DNA of 64,000 nucleotides from Epiperipatus broadwayi. Taxonomy: Eukaryota > Onychophora > Udeonychophora > Euonychophora > Peripatidae. The notes below the pieces were generated by a model, which had not been told where the DNA came from, searched no databases, and worked only from the letters and a program-made list of their open reading frames with translations. The stretch lies in contig JAQFVV010012405.1 of NCBI GenBank assembly GCA_028023455.1, forward strand, positions 312,001-376,000, read 5' to 3'. Below, piece by piece: positions 46,819 to 58,619 of the stretch. Positions within the stretch are counted from its first letter, which is position 1. Every line of letters starts with the position of its first letter. Both the position numbers and the translations under genes were made by a program.

Positions 46819-47245
46819 TCATGGCATGGGAATCAGAAATGATATAACATGCCTCTTTAACTTTCCTTCGCTATTTGTGCTGCTCTCTGCATACCATGCA
46901 AGGCTTGTCTGGCCTGCACTGGTGTTCCATAGAAGCTGTGTGCTGCGCAAAAATGGCTGGGATGGGTTAGCCAAAGCCTTATTGTATGCATATACATGTT
47001 GTGCAAGTCTTGTATGGATGGATGCCCTAGTCTCACCATAATATGCCGCTGGGCAATTATTGTTACTACACACGATCTTGTAAACAGCCTATTGGGTGTA
47101 TATTGGAGGGATATGGTCTTTAGTATTGTTTACGCATTTGTTGAAATTAGGGTGAGAGTGGTAACACAAGCTAAAATCATTACTAATGATTGTATATAAA
47201 TCTTTATGTATATTTTTGATATATGGCAGCATTTTTATCTGTAAG
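46819..47245 (-). pseudogene. PLE-III GIY-YIG endonuclease fragment
   Basis: The minus strand reads KMLPYIKNIHKDLYTIISND and FNKCVNNTKDHIPPIY (the PLE linker before the endonuclease), then a stop. It continues with AVYKIVCSNNNCPAAYYGET (GIY position, Cys-x4-Cys, YYGE at the YIG position) and RASIHTRLAQHVYAYNKA. After FLRSTQLLWNTS the frame is lost. It belongs to the CxxNC...YYGET subgroup also seen at 56.85-57.32 kb and is different from PLE-I and PLE-II. Truncated at both ends; a dead 3' fragment. Confidence 0.75.
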
Positions 47246-47704
47246 TTTTTTTTTTCTGTGATATCTCTGGAGAAGTGTTAACTGTTGTATGAAAATGTCT
47301 TTTTTTTATTCTCAGTGCTAAATAAAATTGATGCTTATAGGTATACTTCTGAACAATTCCATCAAAAATGCTACACATTAATAAATATAGTAGTCATATA
47401 AGTAAATAGTTTGTTATGCATAAATTTATTAAACAGAATGTTGGATTTTTTTATTCAATGGATTGATTGGTTTGTATGATAAGTCTTTATTCCATTTTTT
47501 GTGTTAAATCTAACTTTGTTTTGTTTGACTTTGGGTATACACACTTTAGTTCTCTTTGCTTTCGAGCTTTTACTACCTTTTTATTCCATTTTTTTAATCC
47601 ATCTGCTCTCTGTTCTACGTCTTCACACTTGTTTTCTGGTACTTGGATTTTTAGTTTAATAGTTTTTGTTCATCACATGATGACCATTCTTTATCCTTAT
47701 ACAA
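47246..47704. other. Gene-free stretch
   Basis: The plus open frame 47467-47712 has no recognised domain. No repeat assigned. Confidence 0.45.
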
Positions 47705-48054
47705 ACTGTTAAAATTAGCAAGAACTCTTTATACAGTAATGACTCCCAGTGCAAGCCAGAGTACATATCTTCTCGCATCTATTGATTATGCTGGTTTTTG
47801 GTCACACTATTGTATGGAGAGTTTTAACTGTTAACAACTTATGTAAGTATAGGGAACAGTGATCAAGTGTTGTTTAGTGGTTTTATACCAATTCTACCTC
47901 AGTGGGATGATGATGTCTATGGTTACTAAAGAATCAAGGACACCAAAATGTATGGATGTTGAACTGAGCTCAGATCTATCTGACTGTAAAAGTGAATGAT
48001 ACTGAATTAAAAACGTATTTTAATTTTGATCTCCTAGCTTTATAGTTAACTGAA

Positions 48055-48736
48055 GAGATTTTGAAATACAGGCACTCTTCACATACCTGGAGCCTAATTG
48101 TAAATATAAGGATTTGAACTCAAACTTTCAAGCACTATTTAACTATCCTTACTATCTCATACCACTGATACACATGACCACATAGATGTAGAAAAGATAA
48201 ATAATCACCGATATACATATTTTGTGCTAAACCAGCATTCATCAGTTGGTTCCCTATATTTACAATTAGGCTCCAGATATGTGAAGAGTGCCGGTATTCC
48301 AAAATATTTACCTATTAAGCCTGCATCCTTCCAATCTCTCTTCTATGTATTTAAAAGGATGTTCCTATACATGAGGGGTCAGAGTGACTTGAGGTCAACA
48401 TAGGCATGGCAATAATATTGGCAACAGCATGGGATTTGGGTTTTCCATCTTCAGATTTTCCAATGGTATGGATGGCTGAAGAATTGGAGGTTGAAGTGTA
48501 TTGAAACCTGTCCATTAAAGTATGAAGATTTGCTATTTTAATATAAACTGAGCATTGATTATATATGTGTGTGGGAGATGATAATCTGGACCAACTGATG
48601 AGTGCTGGTTTAGCACAAAATACATATATTGGTGATTATTTGTCTCTTCTACATGTATGTGGTCATGTGTATCAATGGTAACAGATTGTATGTATAGTTG
48701 TAGGGTGCTTGAAAGTCCGAGTTCAAATCCCCTATA
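48055..48736. mobile_element. Rep-A block 3, inserted in Rep-B with 9-bp target duplication
   Basis: TTAACTGAA occurs at 48046-48054 and 48737-48745, exactly at the edges of the Rep-A sequence. The Rep-B sequence reads through if one copy is removed (compare TGATTAACTAAAAAGG in block 1 near 28373). Inside, a minus-sense unit (hammerhead about 48193-48252) is joined to a plus-sense unit (about 48580-48640, with a perfect 5-bp stem II). A further short inverted repeat (GGCACTCTTCACATA...) lies at 48066-48105 and 48252-48296. Box-B-like AGTTCAAATCC is present in both units. Confidence 0.85.
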
Positions 48737-48809
48737 TTAACTGAAAAGGTAAAATGTATCTGCTACAGGGTTGCATTATATCCTAAGATCTAGGTGTAAT
48801 TCTATGAGA

Positions 48810-48870
48810 TCCAAAGCTCTTCACTGATGAAAGCCACGTGTTAGAAACTAATCTGGGGATATTAGATGAG
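48810..48870 (+). ncRNA. Rep-B hammerhead ribozyme-like motif
   Basis: Stem I 5' strand TCTTCA (48818-48823) pairs with TGGGGA (48854-48859) over 6 bp including two G-T. Core CTGATGA is at 48824-48830, GAA at 48844-48846, helix III ACTAAT (ACTAGT, self-complementary, in the other copies) at 48847-48852, and C17 at 48853. Stem II is weak in this copy. The minus copy at 49621-49662 has a perfect TGGC-CACAA-GCCA stem II and a 6-bp stem I, but its core reads CTGACAT. Combining copies gives a complete type I hammerhead, while single copies are partly eroded. Confidence 0.6.
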
Positions 48871-49049
48871 TAGACAATAGAAAGGGATTTTATGCACAAG
48901 CCTTCTTGCATACATTGATTACTCTGACTTTCACTGGGTATCACTACTGAATAGAGAGTTTTGCTTCTTTTATCTGTTCTTGTTCACTTTTTATTTTGTT
49001 TAATAGTGTTAATTCATCATCATGCTTTTTTTTAAATCAACAGTCTTTT

Positions 49050-49367
49050 TTATTTCATACGGCTCTGATTGAATTTTTCTTCTTCGTGTAGTTTTAAGTC
49101 ATTTACTTCATCTTGTTTTAATTTATCAGATATTTCTTTGACTATTTGGTCATTAATTTTTGTTTGTTCTTGTTCAATTTCAATTTTTTCACATATTTTA
49201 AATCCTTCATCAATATTTTGTTTTAATGTATCAGGGTTATCTTCAACTATTTGGTCTTTTATTTTTAACTGTTGTTTTAACTTATTTTCAATATCCATCT
49301 CTGGGATTTTAATGCATTTAATAGTTAATAGTATTCTCAGTAAACTTGCTAAATTATACTTTTCCAT
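49050..49367 (-). CDS. Hypothetical charged coiled-coil-like open frame
   Basis: A 105-residue frame from MEKYNLASLL. The first 20 residues are hydrophobic. The rest is rich in Lys, Glu, Asp, Gln and Ile and contains an internal repeat: IKDQIVEDNPDTLKQNIDEG and INDQIVKEISDKLKQDEV, about 38 residues apart. Heptad-like spacing suggests a coiled coil. It lies between two Rep-B blocks and has no detectable family. Non-random composition hints at former or present coding, e.g. one exon, but a short AT-rich repeat could give the same look. Function unknown. Confidence 0.2.
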   Translation of the reverse strand: MEKYNLASLLRILLTIKCIKIPEMDIENKLKQQLKIKDQIVEDNPDTLKQNIDEGFKICEKIEIEQEQTKINDQIVKEISDKLKQDEVNDLKLHEEEKFNQSRMK

Positions 49368-49489
49368 CTTTATATCTCAGTTTGTTTACTTTGTAATCTG
49401 GGGTACATTGATACTGAGACAAAAAAGGTCAGTACCTGGATAGTTAGGTAGAATCAAAAATAATATTCTGAAGGTAAATTACAAATTTA

Positions 49490-50100
49490 TGGGCTTATCA
49501 ATATTTATAAACAAAGCAAAACTCTCCATACAGTAGTGACACCCTGTGCCAACTAGAGTAATCAATGAATACCAGAAGGATTGTGCATAAAATCCCTATC
49601 TAATGCCTACTCATCCAATATCCCCAGACTAGTTTCTGGCTTGTGGCCAATGTCAGTGAGGAGCTTTGGATCTGAGAGCATGGCACCTAGATCTTAGGAT
49701 CTAATGCAACCCTCCAGCACCCTCCTTTTATCTCTACTTAACTACAAAACTATGAGAATGAAATTGAAAACACAAAAATGGTTTCAATGTAAGCTCAATA
49801 GCTTATATAGTCATATGGGTCTGAACTCAGTTCAGCATCCATACATTTTGGTTTCTTTGGCTCTTTAACAACCATAGCCATCAGTATCCCAATAGGCAGG
49901 ATTGGTGTTAAACCATTAAGCATCACATGATCACTATCTTATACTAGCATGTAATTGTTTATAAACAAAGCAAAACTCTCCATACAGTAGTGCCACCCAG
50001 TGCCAACCAGAGTCGCACGGGGTGGCTCTATTGTATGGAGAGTTTTGCTTTGTTTATAAACAATTGTGCTAGTATAAGATAGTGATCATGTGATGCTTAA
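49490..50100. repeat. Rep-B block 3: full minus unit plus start of a second and an inverted end
   Basis: GCAAAACTCTCCATACAGTA starts at 49516 and again at 49970, so the monomer is 454 bp. The second copy breaks off after about 50 bp (GCACGGGG). It turns into its own reverse complement (TTGTATGGAGAGTTTTGC), making a hairpin at about 49965-50060. The hammerhead-like core of the full unit lies at 49621-49662 on the minus strand. Confidence 0.8.
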
Positions 50101-50123
50101 TGCTCATCAATATTTGTTTTATC

Positions 50124-50378
50124 TAACATATAATAACCACATTCCGCTCTTTTGACACTTTGAAGCAAAATATATTTATTAATATTACAGTTTCGACTGT
50201 TCCTAGCAGTCTTTGTCAGATCTTATTATCTACTAAACTGTCTTTAATGGTGGAGTAAGGACAGTTTAGTAGATAATAAGATCTGACGAAGACTGCTAGG
50301 AACAGTTGAAACTGTAATATTAATAAATATATTTTGCTTCAAAGTGTCAAAAGAGTGGAATATGGTTATTATATGTTA
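50124..50378. mobile_element. Rep-D: 119-bp-arm inverted repeat carrying hammerhead-like cores
   Basis: Positions 50124-50242 and 50260-50378 are reverse complements with about 5 differences, separated by 17 nt. In the right arm (plus): CTGACGA at 50283-50289, stem II GACTG/CAGTT with a 7-nt loop, GAA at 50308-50310, ACTGT in the helix III position and A17 at 50316. ATATTA then pairs with TAATAAGAT upstream as stem I (7 of 8). The left arm read on the minus strand has CTGACAA and a perfect GACTG/CAGTC stem II. One extra A follows the core. It ends in an A/T tail AATAAATATATTTTGC like PLE 3' ends. Confidence 0.75.
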
Positions 50379-51729
50379 TATATTAGAAAGGCAAAAATAA
50401 AGAAGGAAAGAGGAATAGAAATTATTGAAGATTTGTTTTATCTCCAGCTTAACACATTTCCTATTTGCTAAACAAACATATTTATGACACAATGGTAGAG
50501 TAGAAAATTTTATTGTAGCCTCTTCAAGTTTTTTAAATGTCATCTCTGATATTATACTACACACCTGGCTTCATTAGCAACATTGGGCACATTTGCTTCA
50601 CTGGAAATGGATAATCTTTATTATCATCAAAGCATATATTGACTGAATAATGTTCTCATGCTTTCTTATCTAATTCAATGTTCCTATTTTTTTTTTGATG
50701 AACTCTGAAGCAAGGAATGTTCTATTGAAGTTTTCATCAGTTTTTCTCAACACTTAATTGACCTCTTTGGCAATTTTTCTTGAACTTTGTTTGGGCTGAT
50801 GTATATGTTTTTTGCTATAATCATAGTCAGATGTTTGGCTCTGCCAATTTATAACTAAAAATATATTGAAGTATATATATTGTACCCTCACTTCTCGATA
50901 TATGATATAATTTAAAATATGACTAGCTCAATAAAATCATTATGCTCAGCTAAAATATGTACAACTATCTTTAATATCTTTATAATATTACAACTTATCA
51001 GATTAATATAATTCAATACAATGTACTAATTAAATAAGTATTTAATTAAAATCATGAGACTGTGAAGTGAAGTTACAATTGGTAATCAGATTTACATTGA
51101 GTCAATATCTTTCTATGGCACTGTCTCAATGGCATAAGAATACTATTACCTCTCATTATCTCATTACTAACTCTACAGCACTCTTATGACTTTTATAAAT
51201 TATTATCTTTAATAATAATAGATAAATAAATCTCAATCTTTTGTTAAAGAAATATAATTAAAATGATCTCAGGTTCTTCTAATTATCTTAAAGTAATAAT
51301 AATTCATGTAGATAGGAATGATAAGGGATTTAATATCAAACCTAAATACACCTAACTTATTCTAATAACAATAACTAACAATAATAATAATCTTTAGTGT
51401 ATAGCTTAATCTTATTTATTTGATTATACCCTTAATCACTAAGAAAATAAGTAAATCATATACATGTCTTTCATTTCCATATAGTATCTTAATTTTAAAA
51501 TAGACCAAAATCTTATAATTTAACAATTTGTGGCAATAAATAATCTTATACTTTTATATTGTGCATTATAATTACTTTATGACCATTGTAATATTATATG
51601 TTAATGTCAATCAATTTCTATAAATTATATTAAGAAAATATTGTGTTTCTTTCTAAAAAATAATAATAATAATAATAATAAATTCATATTGTGCAAATAT
51701 TATGTACATTCAAATTATCTGTTGTCAAA
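50379..51729. other. Gene-free AT-rich stretch
   Basis: Only a short (AAT)n run at 51658-51680 is noted. Confidence 0.5.
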
Positions 51730-54180
51730 TGCTGTGGTGTAAAATAATGAATTCGACACACTTTTAAACAACTTAAACAAATTTATTTACATCAACTTTA
51801 ACTAATAACTTATTTACATTATTTACATTTGAATGGAACTAAAGAAAATAAACAAAAAAAATAAGAAAAATAATAATACAAGATTTTACACTGTTACTAT
51901 TTCCATAATCATAAATAGATAATTTATACATTTCTTAAAATGTTCTATCAATAACATTCAATTAAGTTTATGACTTTAATTTAAATAAACATCATTGGTT
52001 ATCAATTAATATAAGAAAAGGTTTTATGTAAGATATCATTCATGTAGCATGTATGTAAATAAACAAACTTTAATAATTAAAAATGCTATTTCACTTAAGT
52101 CTTACTGCTATTTTTATTATAATGTACTAGTATGTATTAAATGTACCATTAATATTACTCAAAGATCAATTAATGTATAAACTGATAGAACTTTGTAATA
52201 TAATAACAATTATTGATTATCACTGTTTATTTCATTCCGATATAATGTCATACCACATGTCTTATCAAAATATGCAATACGTATATGTACTTTTAAAAAT
52301 AATATTTTAAATTATTCAATAATTTCAACTTTTATAAAGTATAATGTTAAATAAATTCTATGATTCTTTTCTATTTAAATTATTACTCTTCTTTACTTGT
52401 TATTTTTATTCCTTCTTAAAAAACTTCTATCTACAAAAGTCATTTTAACCTTATTTAATCTCAGAAAAACAAATGACCAGTTTCAAAAACAAAAATAATA
52501 ACGATCCAAACTCTCCTATACCTCATCCTCTATATACAATAAGCCTTCAATCAAGATATAAATTTCTATGTAAACTTAACTTTCTTATCTAATAAAAATA
52601 AAAATAAAAATATAGACCTTATATACTTCTTACTAACTTTAAAAGAAAAAAATAAATAACTTACACTAGTATAATAAATCTAATTTCTAATATTGGAACA
52701 GAAACATTAAAATTTATTCACGAAAGAATCATATAATTATTTCTAGGTTCTCATATTACGTTGTACTAAATTTACATCATCAATTTAAAATATGCATATT
52801 AAAATAAAACTGCTATTATTAATCTTATGTGTGTATATTATTTAAATATTAATACATTCATTCAATAATCATATAACATTTGGTTGATCTAAAGAAAACA
52901 TAGTAAATACATCAAATTATTATTATTATTACACAATTTTTTACCATAAATGATACTTCAATGTACAGTCCGTCACACGATGTCCTCCAAGATTTCAGTT
53001 TTACAAAATAATTTCACATTTACACTCAACAATTATTCTTTAAAATATTACGTGTTGTATAATTATAAAATAAACTTTATGCAATAAAAATTATATTAAT
53101 ATTTAGTTATTACTTTAAAAAAAATGTAAATGTACCTTTCCTATCTTTCAATAAATTAAGAATTAATTAAATATTTATGTTAGTTAATAAATAAAAATAT
53201 ATTACATAACATCCAACGGTGTCTTCTTCCACTATATTGTTCTTTTTCCTAGGCACAAATTTTCACCAAACACTACTTCCTTTTCCGGTACATCACGTGT
53301 TTTTTAAAAGTTTTTATCGAATAAATGAAAACGTTTTTTTTTTTTAAAATAAAAAAAATAAAAAAAATAAATCAGTTCCACCATAAGAATAAATAATAAT
53401 TATAATAGTTTATGAAATCCGGGTTCTTTTCTTTAAATGAAAATTATTTTAAAGTTATTATTTTTAGTATTAGTCAATAATTTACAAAGTTCTTATTTAA
53501 TTATTTTTTAACTTTACTTGGATATCCACATGTAATTTATTTGCGCATTCCTTAACGAATATTTAGGTAAGATTACTTTTAGATTCTTCTATACGACCAG
53601 CGTTCAGATTTTACTAATAAAATAATTTTATTTATAGGTATTTCTTTACCCATTAAATTTCCAATTTATTTGCCTTTTAAAACTGTTAAAACTTAGTCTT
53701 TTAAACCATAAAGACTTAACAAGGCAAATATTTATATAATTACTGTTACATATTATATCTTTACCAAGATATATATTTAAATTTATAATTTACAAATACT
53801 TTCTTCATAAAGAAGTATTTCTCATTCTTTTAAATATCTGTTTTATAAAATTAATTACGATCAGCTTTTAATTTTATATAAGGTCCAACGTATTACTTTT
53901 ATGCATCTAGTAACTCTCCTAGTTAATCCAGCGTTTGTTAAATTTTCAGTATAAAGTCTCCAATATATTTTATCCTCATACGATGTCTTCATGATTATTT
54001 GATAGTAAATTGAGCTTTAATAGGAAAACGATCAATAGGGAACTATAATAAATTAACACTGCATATTTATCGGTAACTTTTATAAATTATTTTTAAAAAC
54101 TACTCTCTAATAATTTTAAAACGATTTTGAGAGCGTCTATAATTACTTAGCTATTTTTAATAGCACCTTTACTTTAAGAA
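51730..54180 (-). other. Unassigned 2.5-kb block, possibly an old retroelement or gene 5' region
   Basis: No open frame or domain is readable on either strand. The texture differs from the surroundings, with more GTCC/CGT words such as GTCCAACGTATTAC, ACATCCAACGG and CCGTCACACGATGTCC. The right edge has a promoter-like signature on the minus strand. An LTR, a solo retroelement or a host gene's first exon and intron are all possible. Confidence 0.25.
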
Positions 54181-54184
54181 TTTC

Positions 54185-54260
54185 AATCACAAGTCCCCTC
54201 CGAACAATTGAACCTTGGTTTTATACCGGAAGAAAACTCCCACTTGATTGGTGAATTAAA
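54185..54260 (-). promoter_or_regulatory. Promoter-like CCAAT + TATA arrangement
   Basis: On the minus strand CCAAT (54251-54247) is followed after about 21 bp by TATAAAA (54225-54219). About 30 bp further comes a GC-richer start region (GGAGGGGACTTGTG). The spacing fits a pol II core promoter directed toward lower coordinates. In such AT-rich DNA a TATA match alone means little, so the call rests on the CCAAT pairing and the local GC-rich context. Confidence 0.3.
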
Positions 54261-54280
54261 CAATCGACTTGTTAGCTTAT

Positions 54281-55231
54281 TTACATATTTTACCAACAAG
54301 ATAGAATTAAAAATAAATAATGACTTATTTAATATTTATTATTTATCACATTATTAAATTCTTAAATTAATCTTTATCGTTTATTTAAATCTATTAAACA
54401 TTTTTTTTAAAACATTCTTTCTTACTTAATTTCATTTTTTAACTTTTATTAGATTATTTTTATAAACAAACTAAGTCTATTTTTATTCGTTATGTTTTTA
54501 AGCAGTATTTTAAAAATCAGATTTAATATTTCACATTAATTATTTTTATTTTTATTTCGCGATAGCCAATATAATATTTATAAATTTTATAACAGAATTT
54601 TTAAAATGGCTTTGCAACTTTACTAAAAACTCCCAAGCATGTGTGTATGTGTTTAATTAACATCTGTTTTTTTTACAACAGAGCTACAAACGCTTGTAAT
54701 AATCTAAAAATAAACTAACAATTCATTTTTTAAAATAAATATTTTTTTAAAATAAATAATATCTTATAACAATTTTAAAATAATACTTCAATATTATTTA
54801 AATCAAATATTAATCTTCTATTATGGACTACTAATAATTAAAATATTTATATTCATTTATTAAATTTTAATCTTTATCAACAATAAATATAGGCATTTAA
54901 TTTTAACTTGTCTTTTAAAACTTTAACTTTAAACATTCATTTATTAAATTTATTTATGCAGTATTGATCATGGCCAGTTTTCCCAACCATATATCATTAT
55001 CATTCCCATTGAAATGTCTCTCTCAAACATCAGCACAATTTTTACATATCAAATACTCATGAATTACTTTAGTTACACTTTTTAAAAGATTGTTATAAAC
55101 AAAATTAACATCATATAGTTAAATATATCTTAAATTTAAAATTTTTTAAATAGATTGATACATCAATTTATGGAGACCCATACAAAAAGGGCACAATATA
55201 TATATATATATATAAAAGATCTATACAATCA

Positions 55232-55263
<32 letters not shown>

Positions 55264-56840
55264 TGATTGTATGATCTTTTAACATCCCACTATCTTATCC
55301 ATAATATACAATTGGTATTTCAAGATGAGACTATTTACATGTGTATATTTATAAGTATCATTCTTGATTTTTTAACTCTTCATGACATGTTGCCTATCAC
55401 AAAATTAAATTGCAGTTAAGTGTGCAAATAAATAGTTACAGGATGAAATATATGTAAAGCATGAAAATAATTATCAGTTTTATTCTTTGCATAGATATGA
55501 GCATCTATTATTTGGTTTCAATTAAATATTTATTTGCAATCTGATTTACCAACTTAGTTCTATGTATTTGGCATTCATTTATGTATATCTTGAATGAATC
55601 ACATGTATCTGTATTGCTTCATGAATTACATATATATTTAAAAAAGTTCTTTGTGAAATTTATTTCATTTAAATTTGTTTTAATCTATACTTCGCATTTT
55701 TTTAAATATTAAAATTTATTTTAATTGTAGTATTTACATTTTTTTTAATTGTTAATTTTTATAAATAATATATTAGATTTAATACTATACAAAACATTAT
55801 TTCTCATTGCAATGAAACTTAAAATTAACAAAAAAAAATAAATAACAGGAGTGTATCAAATAAACAAATGAGTGGTACAACTACATCTATGATATTTGCA
55901 TAACGTAAATTATAGATGTCACTGAATACTATATGATATATTTTTTTACACGCATGCTTTTTAATGTATATATACATATTCTATAGATTAAGCGTTTACA
56001 TATATATATAATACAAATAGAGGTCAATAAAATTAGCAAAAAAGTAAAATTTATAAGCAGATAAATAAATATGTATGTGCACATGTTTATAAATACAGAT
56101 TGCATTTAAAACATTTATTTTTGAATGTGTTTTATTATTTCTGAATTTTTATTATTATAAAAAAAAAAAAAAAACTTTTTCACTGTTTTACTTGCAATAT
56201 AATTTTTATACCTGCTAACATCTGTATGCAATTTGAAAATAAAGTAGACAGAATAATTCAAGATAATTTATCAGCATAAATATTTTAAAAAATTATATAT
56301 ATACAATAGTCATTAAATCATGAACAGAAATTCCTAACTCTTTTCTTAATCTTTTTTGTAATGTTACGTGAAATACAGAAAATACAATATTTAAATGATA
56401 TTTAATTAATAAACTGTAAATTTTACATACGTTTTTTCTGCCCACATTGCGGCGAAAATTTTACATACGTTTTTTCTGTATTCAGTACATCTTTTTCAAC
56501 AATATTTTTGAATCATAGATAATTGAATTAGTAGGATTAGAAATGGTGGATATTGAATATTCATTGTATTCACTGTATTTTTTTTTATTAAATATTTTGT
56601 TGAACTATAGATACATGAATTATCAGGAGTTGAGACAGTGGATACTTGAGTCTCACTCTATTCATTGCATCTATATCAATTTATTATTTCCATTGAATGT
56701 TTCATCTTAATTATGATAATTATAAAACAACATTACTGATTACATTAAAGACTCAATAAATATGTGTTTCAAATACAGTACTATAATTAAGAGAATTGAG
56801 TAGTTCCACAAAAGATTAACAACCAACCAGATTATAGAAA
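54281..56840. other. Gene-free AT-rich stretch
   Basis: Contains a (TA)n palindrome at 55214-55280 (AAAGATCTATACAATCAG arms around (TA)n) and a 45-bp near-tandem repeat ATTTTACATACGTTTTTTCT at 56420-56478. Nothing coding. Confidence 0.55.
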
Positions 56841-56849
56841 ACAAACCAC

Positions 56850-57320
56850 ACATAATCCTGCCATATATTTCTAAAGTAGCTAATTATCATGTTAAAAACC
56901 TTTCCAACATGTTTAAAGTAGGTTTTTGAACCATACCTAACACAAATAGACTGATCAACAACGCCAAGGATAAAACTGACCTAGAACAAACTTTCCAAAT
57001 AGTATACAAAATAACTTGCCCACAAGTGAATTGTGGTGCCACATACTATGGTGAAACCCAGGCTACTGTCAATGTTAGAATGGCTCAACACACATATGTA
57101 TACAAAAGATCACGGAATAAAAATGAAGGTAGCTTAACATTCTTGGATCATCAAAAGGCATCTAGTCACAGGTTCAAACCAACATGTTGCAAAGATTGTG
57201 TACTCTGAGAGAAATGATACTAAAAGGAAAATAAAAGAGGCATATTTCATTGTGAATGACTCCAGGGTCATCAATAGACAAGAAACGTCCTTTGCGATCT
57301 CAAAGAAATGGTCGAGTTAA
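56850..57320 (+). pseudogene. PLE-IV GIY-YIG endonuclease fragment
   Basis: The plus strand reads LPYISKVANYHVKNLSNMFK, a stop, then NRLINNAKDKTDLEQTFQIV and YKITCPQVNCGATYYGETQA. After that come VRMAQHTYVYKRSRNK, FLDHQKASSHRFK and, after a frame change, YSERNDTKRKIKEAYFIVND ending near SFAISKKWSS. This is nearly the whole PLE linker and endonuclease with Cys-x4-Cys, YYGET, the arginine of VRMAQH and the KIKEA glutamate. Only one stop and one shift break it, so it is younger than PLE-II. The reverse transcriptase part is absent upstream. Confidence 0.8.
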
Positions 57321-57329
57321 ATGATTTGC

Positions 57330-58610
57330 ATATAAAACATCTACACTGTATCACTAAAGACAAAGGTTGTGAATATGGGAGCTAACATACCCCAAAAGCA
57401 CTAAGCCAAATATTATTATTGTTTATTAGTTTAATAACTTCACCAATTTGTGTTAAAGTGCAATATAATCATTATAAAACATTAAATTCAGTCTGAAGCA
57501 ATTCTTATAAAGAATAGTAATTAACTCTTTGCTAATAAAATAATTTAGGCTAGCAATATGATGCTGATGTAAAAGATCAAAACAGTTATTTTTTTGTTTA
57601 ATATATCAAAAATTTGTGGATTCATATTGGTTTTCAATAAAATGTCTTCTAACGTTGTATGGCTATCTTTGCTTCAAATTACCTTGCAAAGGAAATAATT
57701 TTTTTATATAATTCAAACAGATAATTTTTATATGAAAATTATTTCCAAACCTCTCAAAACAAACTAGCCATAATCTCCACTTTCAAATCTTTGAAGTACC
57801 TTTTATATTAATAGGAAATTTAATTTTAATATTAGACTTGGAAATATGCACATGAGGTATACAAGTTGATTAGCCATTTTTAAAATGAATAATATAAAAA
57901 AAATATGCACTTACTTTACAATGCCAAGAAAGAAAAAAAATTCATTTATGCAGAAAGTGAACAAAAATGTTTTTTTATTTATGTTCATCTTTAGTGCTGA
58001 TTTGATAATAGTGGATAATTCCTCCATAGTTACCATTAATAAAATTTAATTGCTCTAGAAATTCCCATTCCAGTAGATCCAGTAGATGAAAATTCACTCT
58101 GGAATTTAAGTCAAACGAATTGGAATCAAGCTATTAGATATATCTTTAATGGAATATTAATAGAAACCTATGAATTTCCTTTTGCTGTGATAGGTTTAAA
58201 ACAACTTATAACAGCTTCTAAAATGTAGTTTGCTTAAAGATATCACAGGCAGTTTATTCCACATTGGCACAAATTAAGAATGTTTTTTAAAGTTAATATT
58301 TATCTACTCCAATCCAGAAAAATTATTGAAAAATCTTTGGATGATTGCTAGAAAAGAAAATTGAATAATGACCATAAAAATAAACAAAATTTGATGAGAT
58401 TTAAATGAAAGGCTTTTTCATTTTTACATAAGTTTGGTGATTGTAGAAGCATTTTTAACAGAAATAATACTGCAATTTTTAATAACAATGACAACCTTAT
58501 ATAGCAGATGTCAAACCTAAGATTTACAGACAAAAATCTTCATTGGAGCATAACTAAAGGCTTTTTTTCATAATTTTACTCTAATATCAATGTACTAAAA
58601 ACAATAAATA
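57330..58610. other. Gene-free AT-rich stretch
   Basis: May include eroded upstream parts of the LINE that follows, but no motif is readable. Confidence 0.4.
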
Positions 58611-58619
58611 TTGATTAAC

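Larger units (their letters stand above)
47705..48985 (+). repeat. Rep-B block 2, interrupted by Rep-A
   Basis: Plus-sense Rep-B sequence runs to 48054 (GTTTAGTGG, CACCAAAATGTATGG, AACTGAGCTCAGATC, TAGTTAACTGAA). It resumes at 48737 (TTAACTGAAAAGGTAAAATG, CTTCACTGATGAAAGCC) and ends near 48985. The 682 bp between are a Rep-A block. A hammerhead-like core lies at 48818-48859. Confidence 0.8.

Noticed and set aside
46778-47199. Plus-strand open frames over PLE-III
   Set aside because: Antisense to the endonuclease fragment, which has clear motifs on the minus strand.
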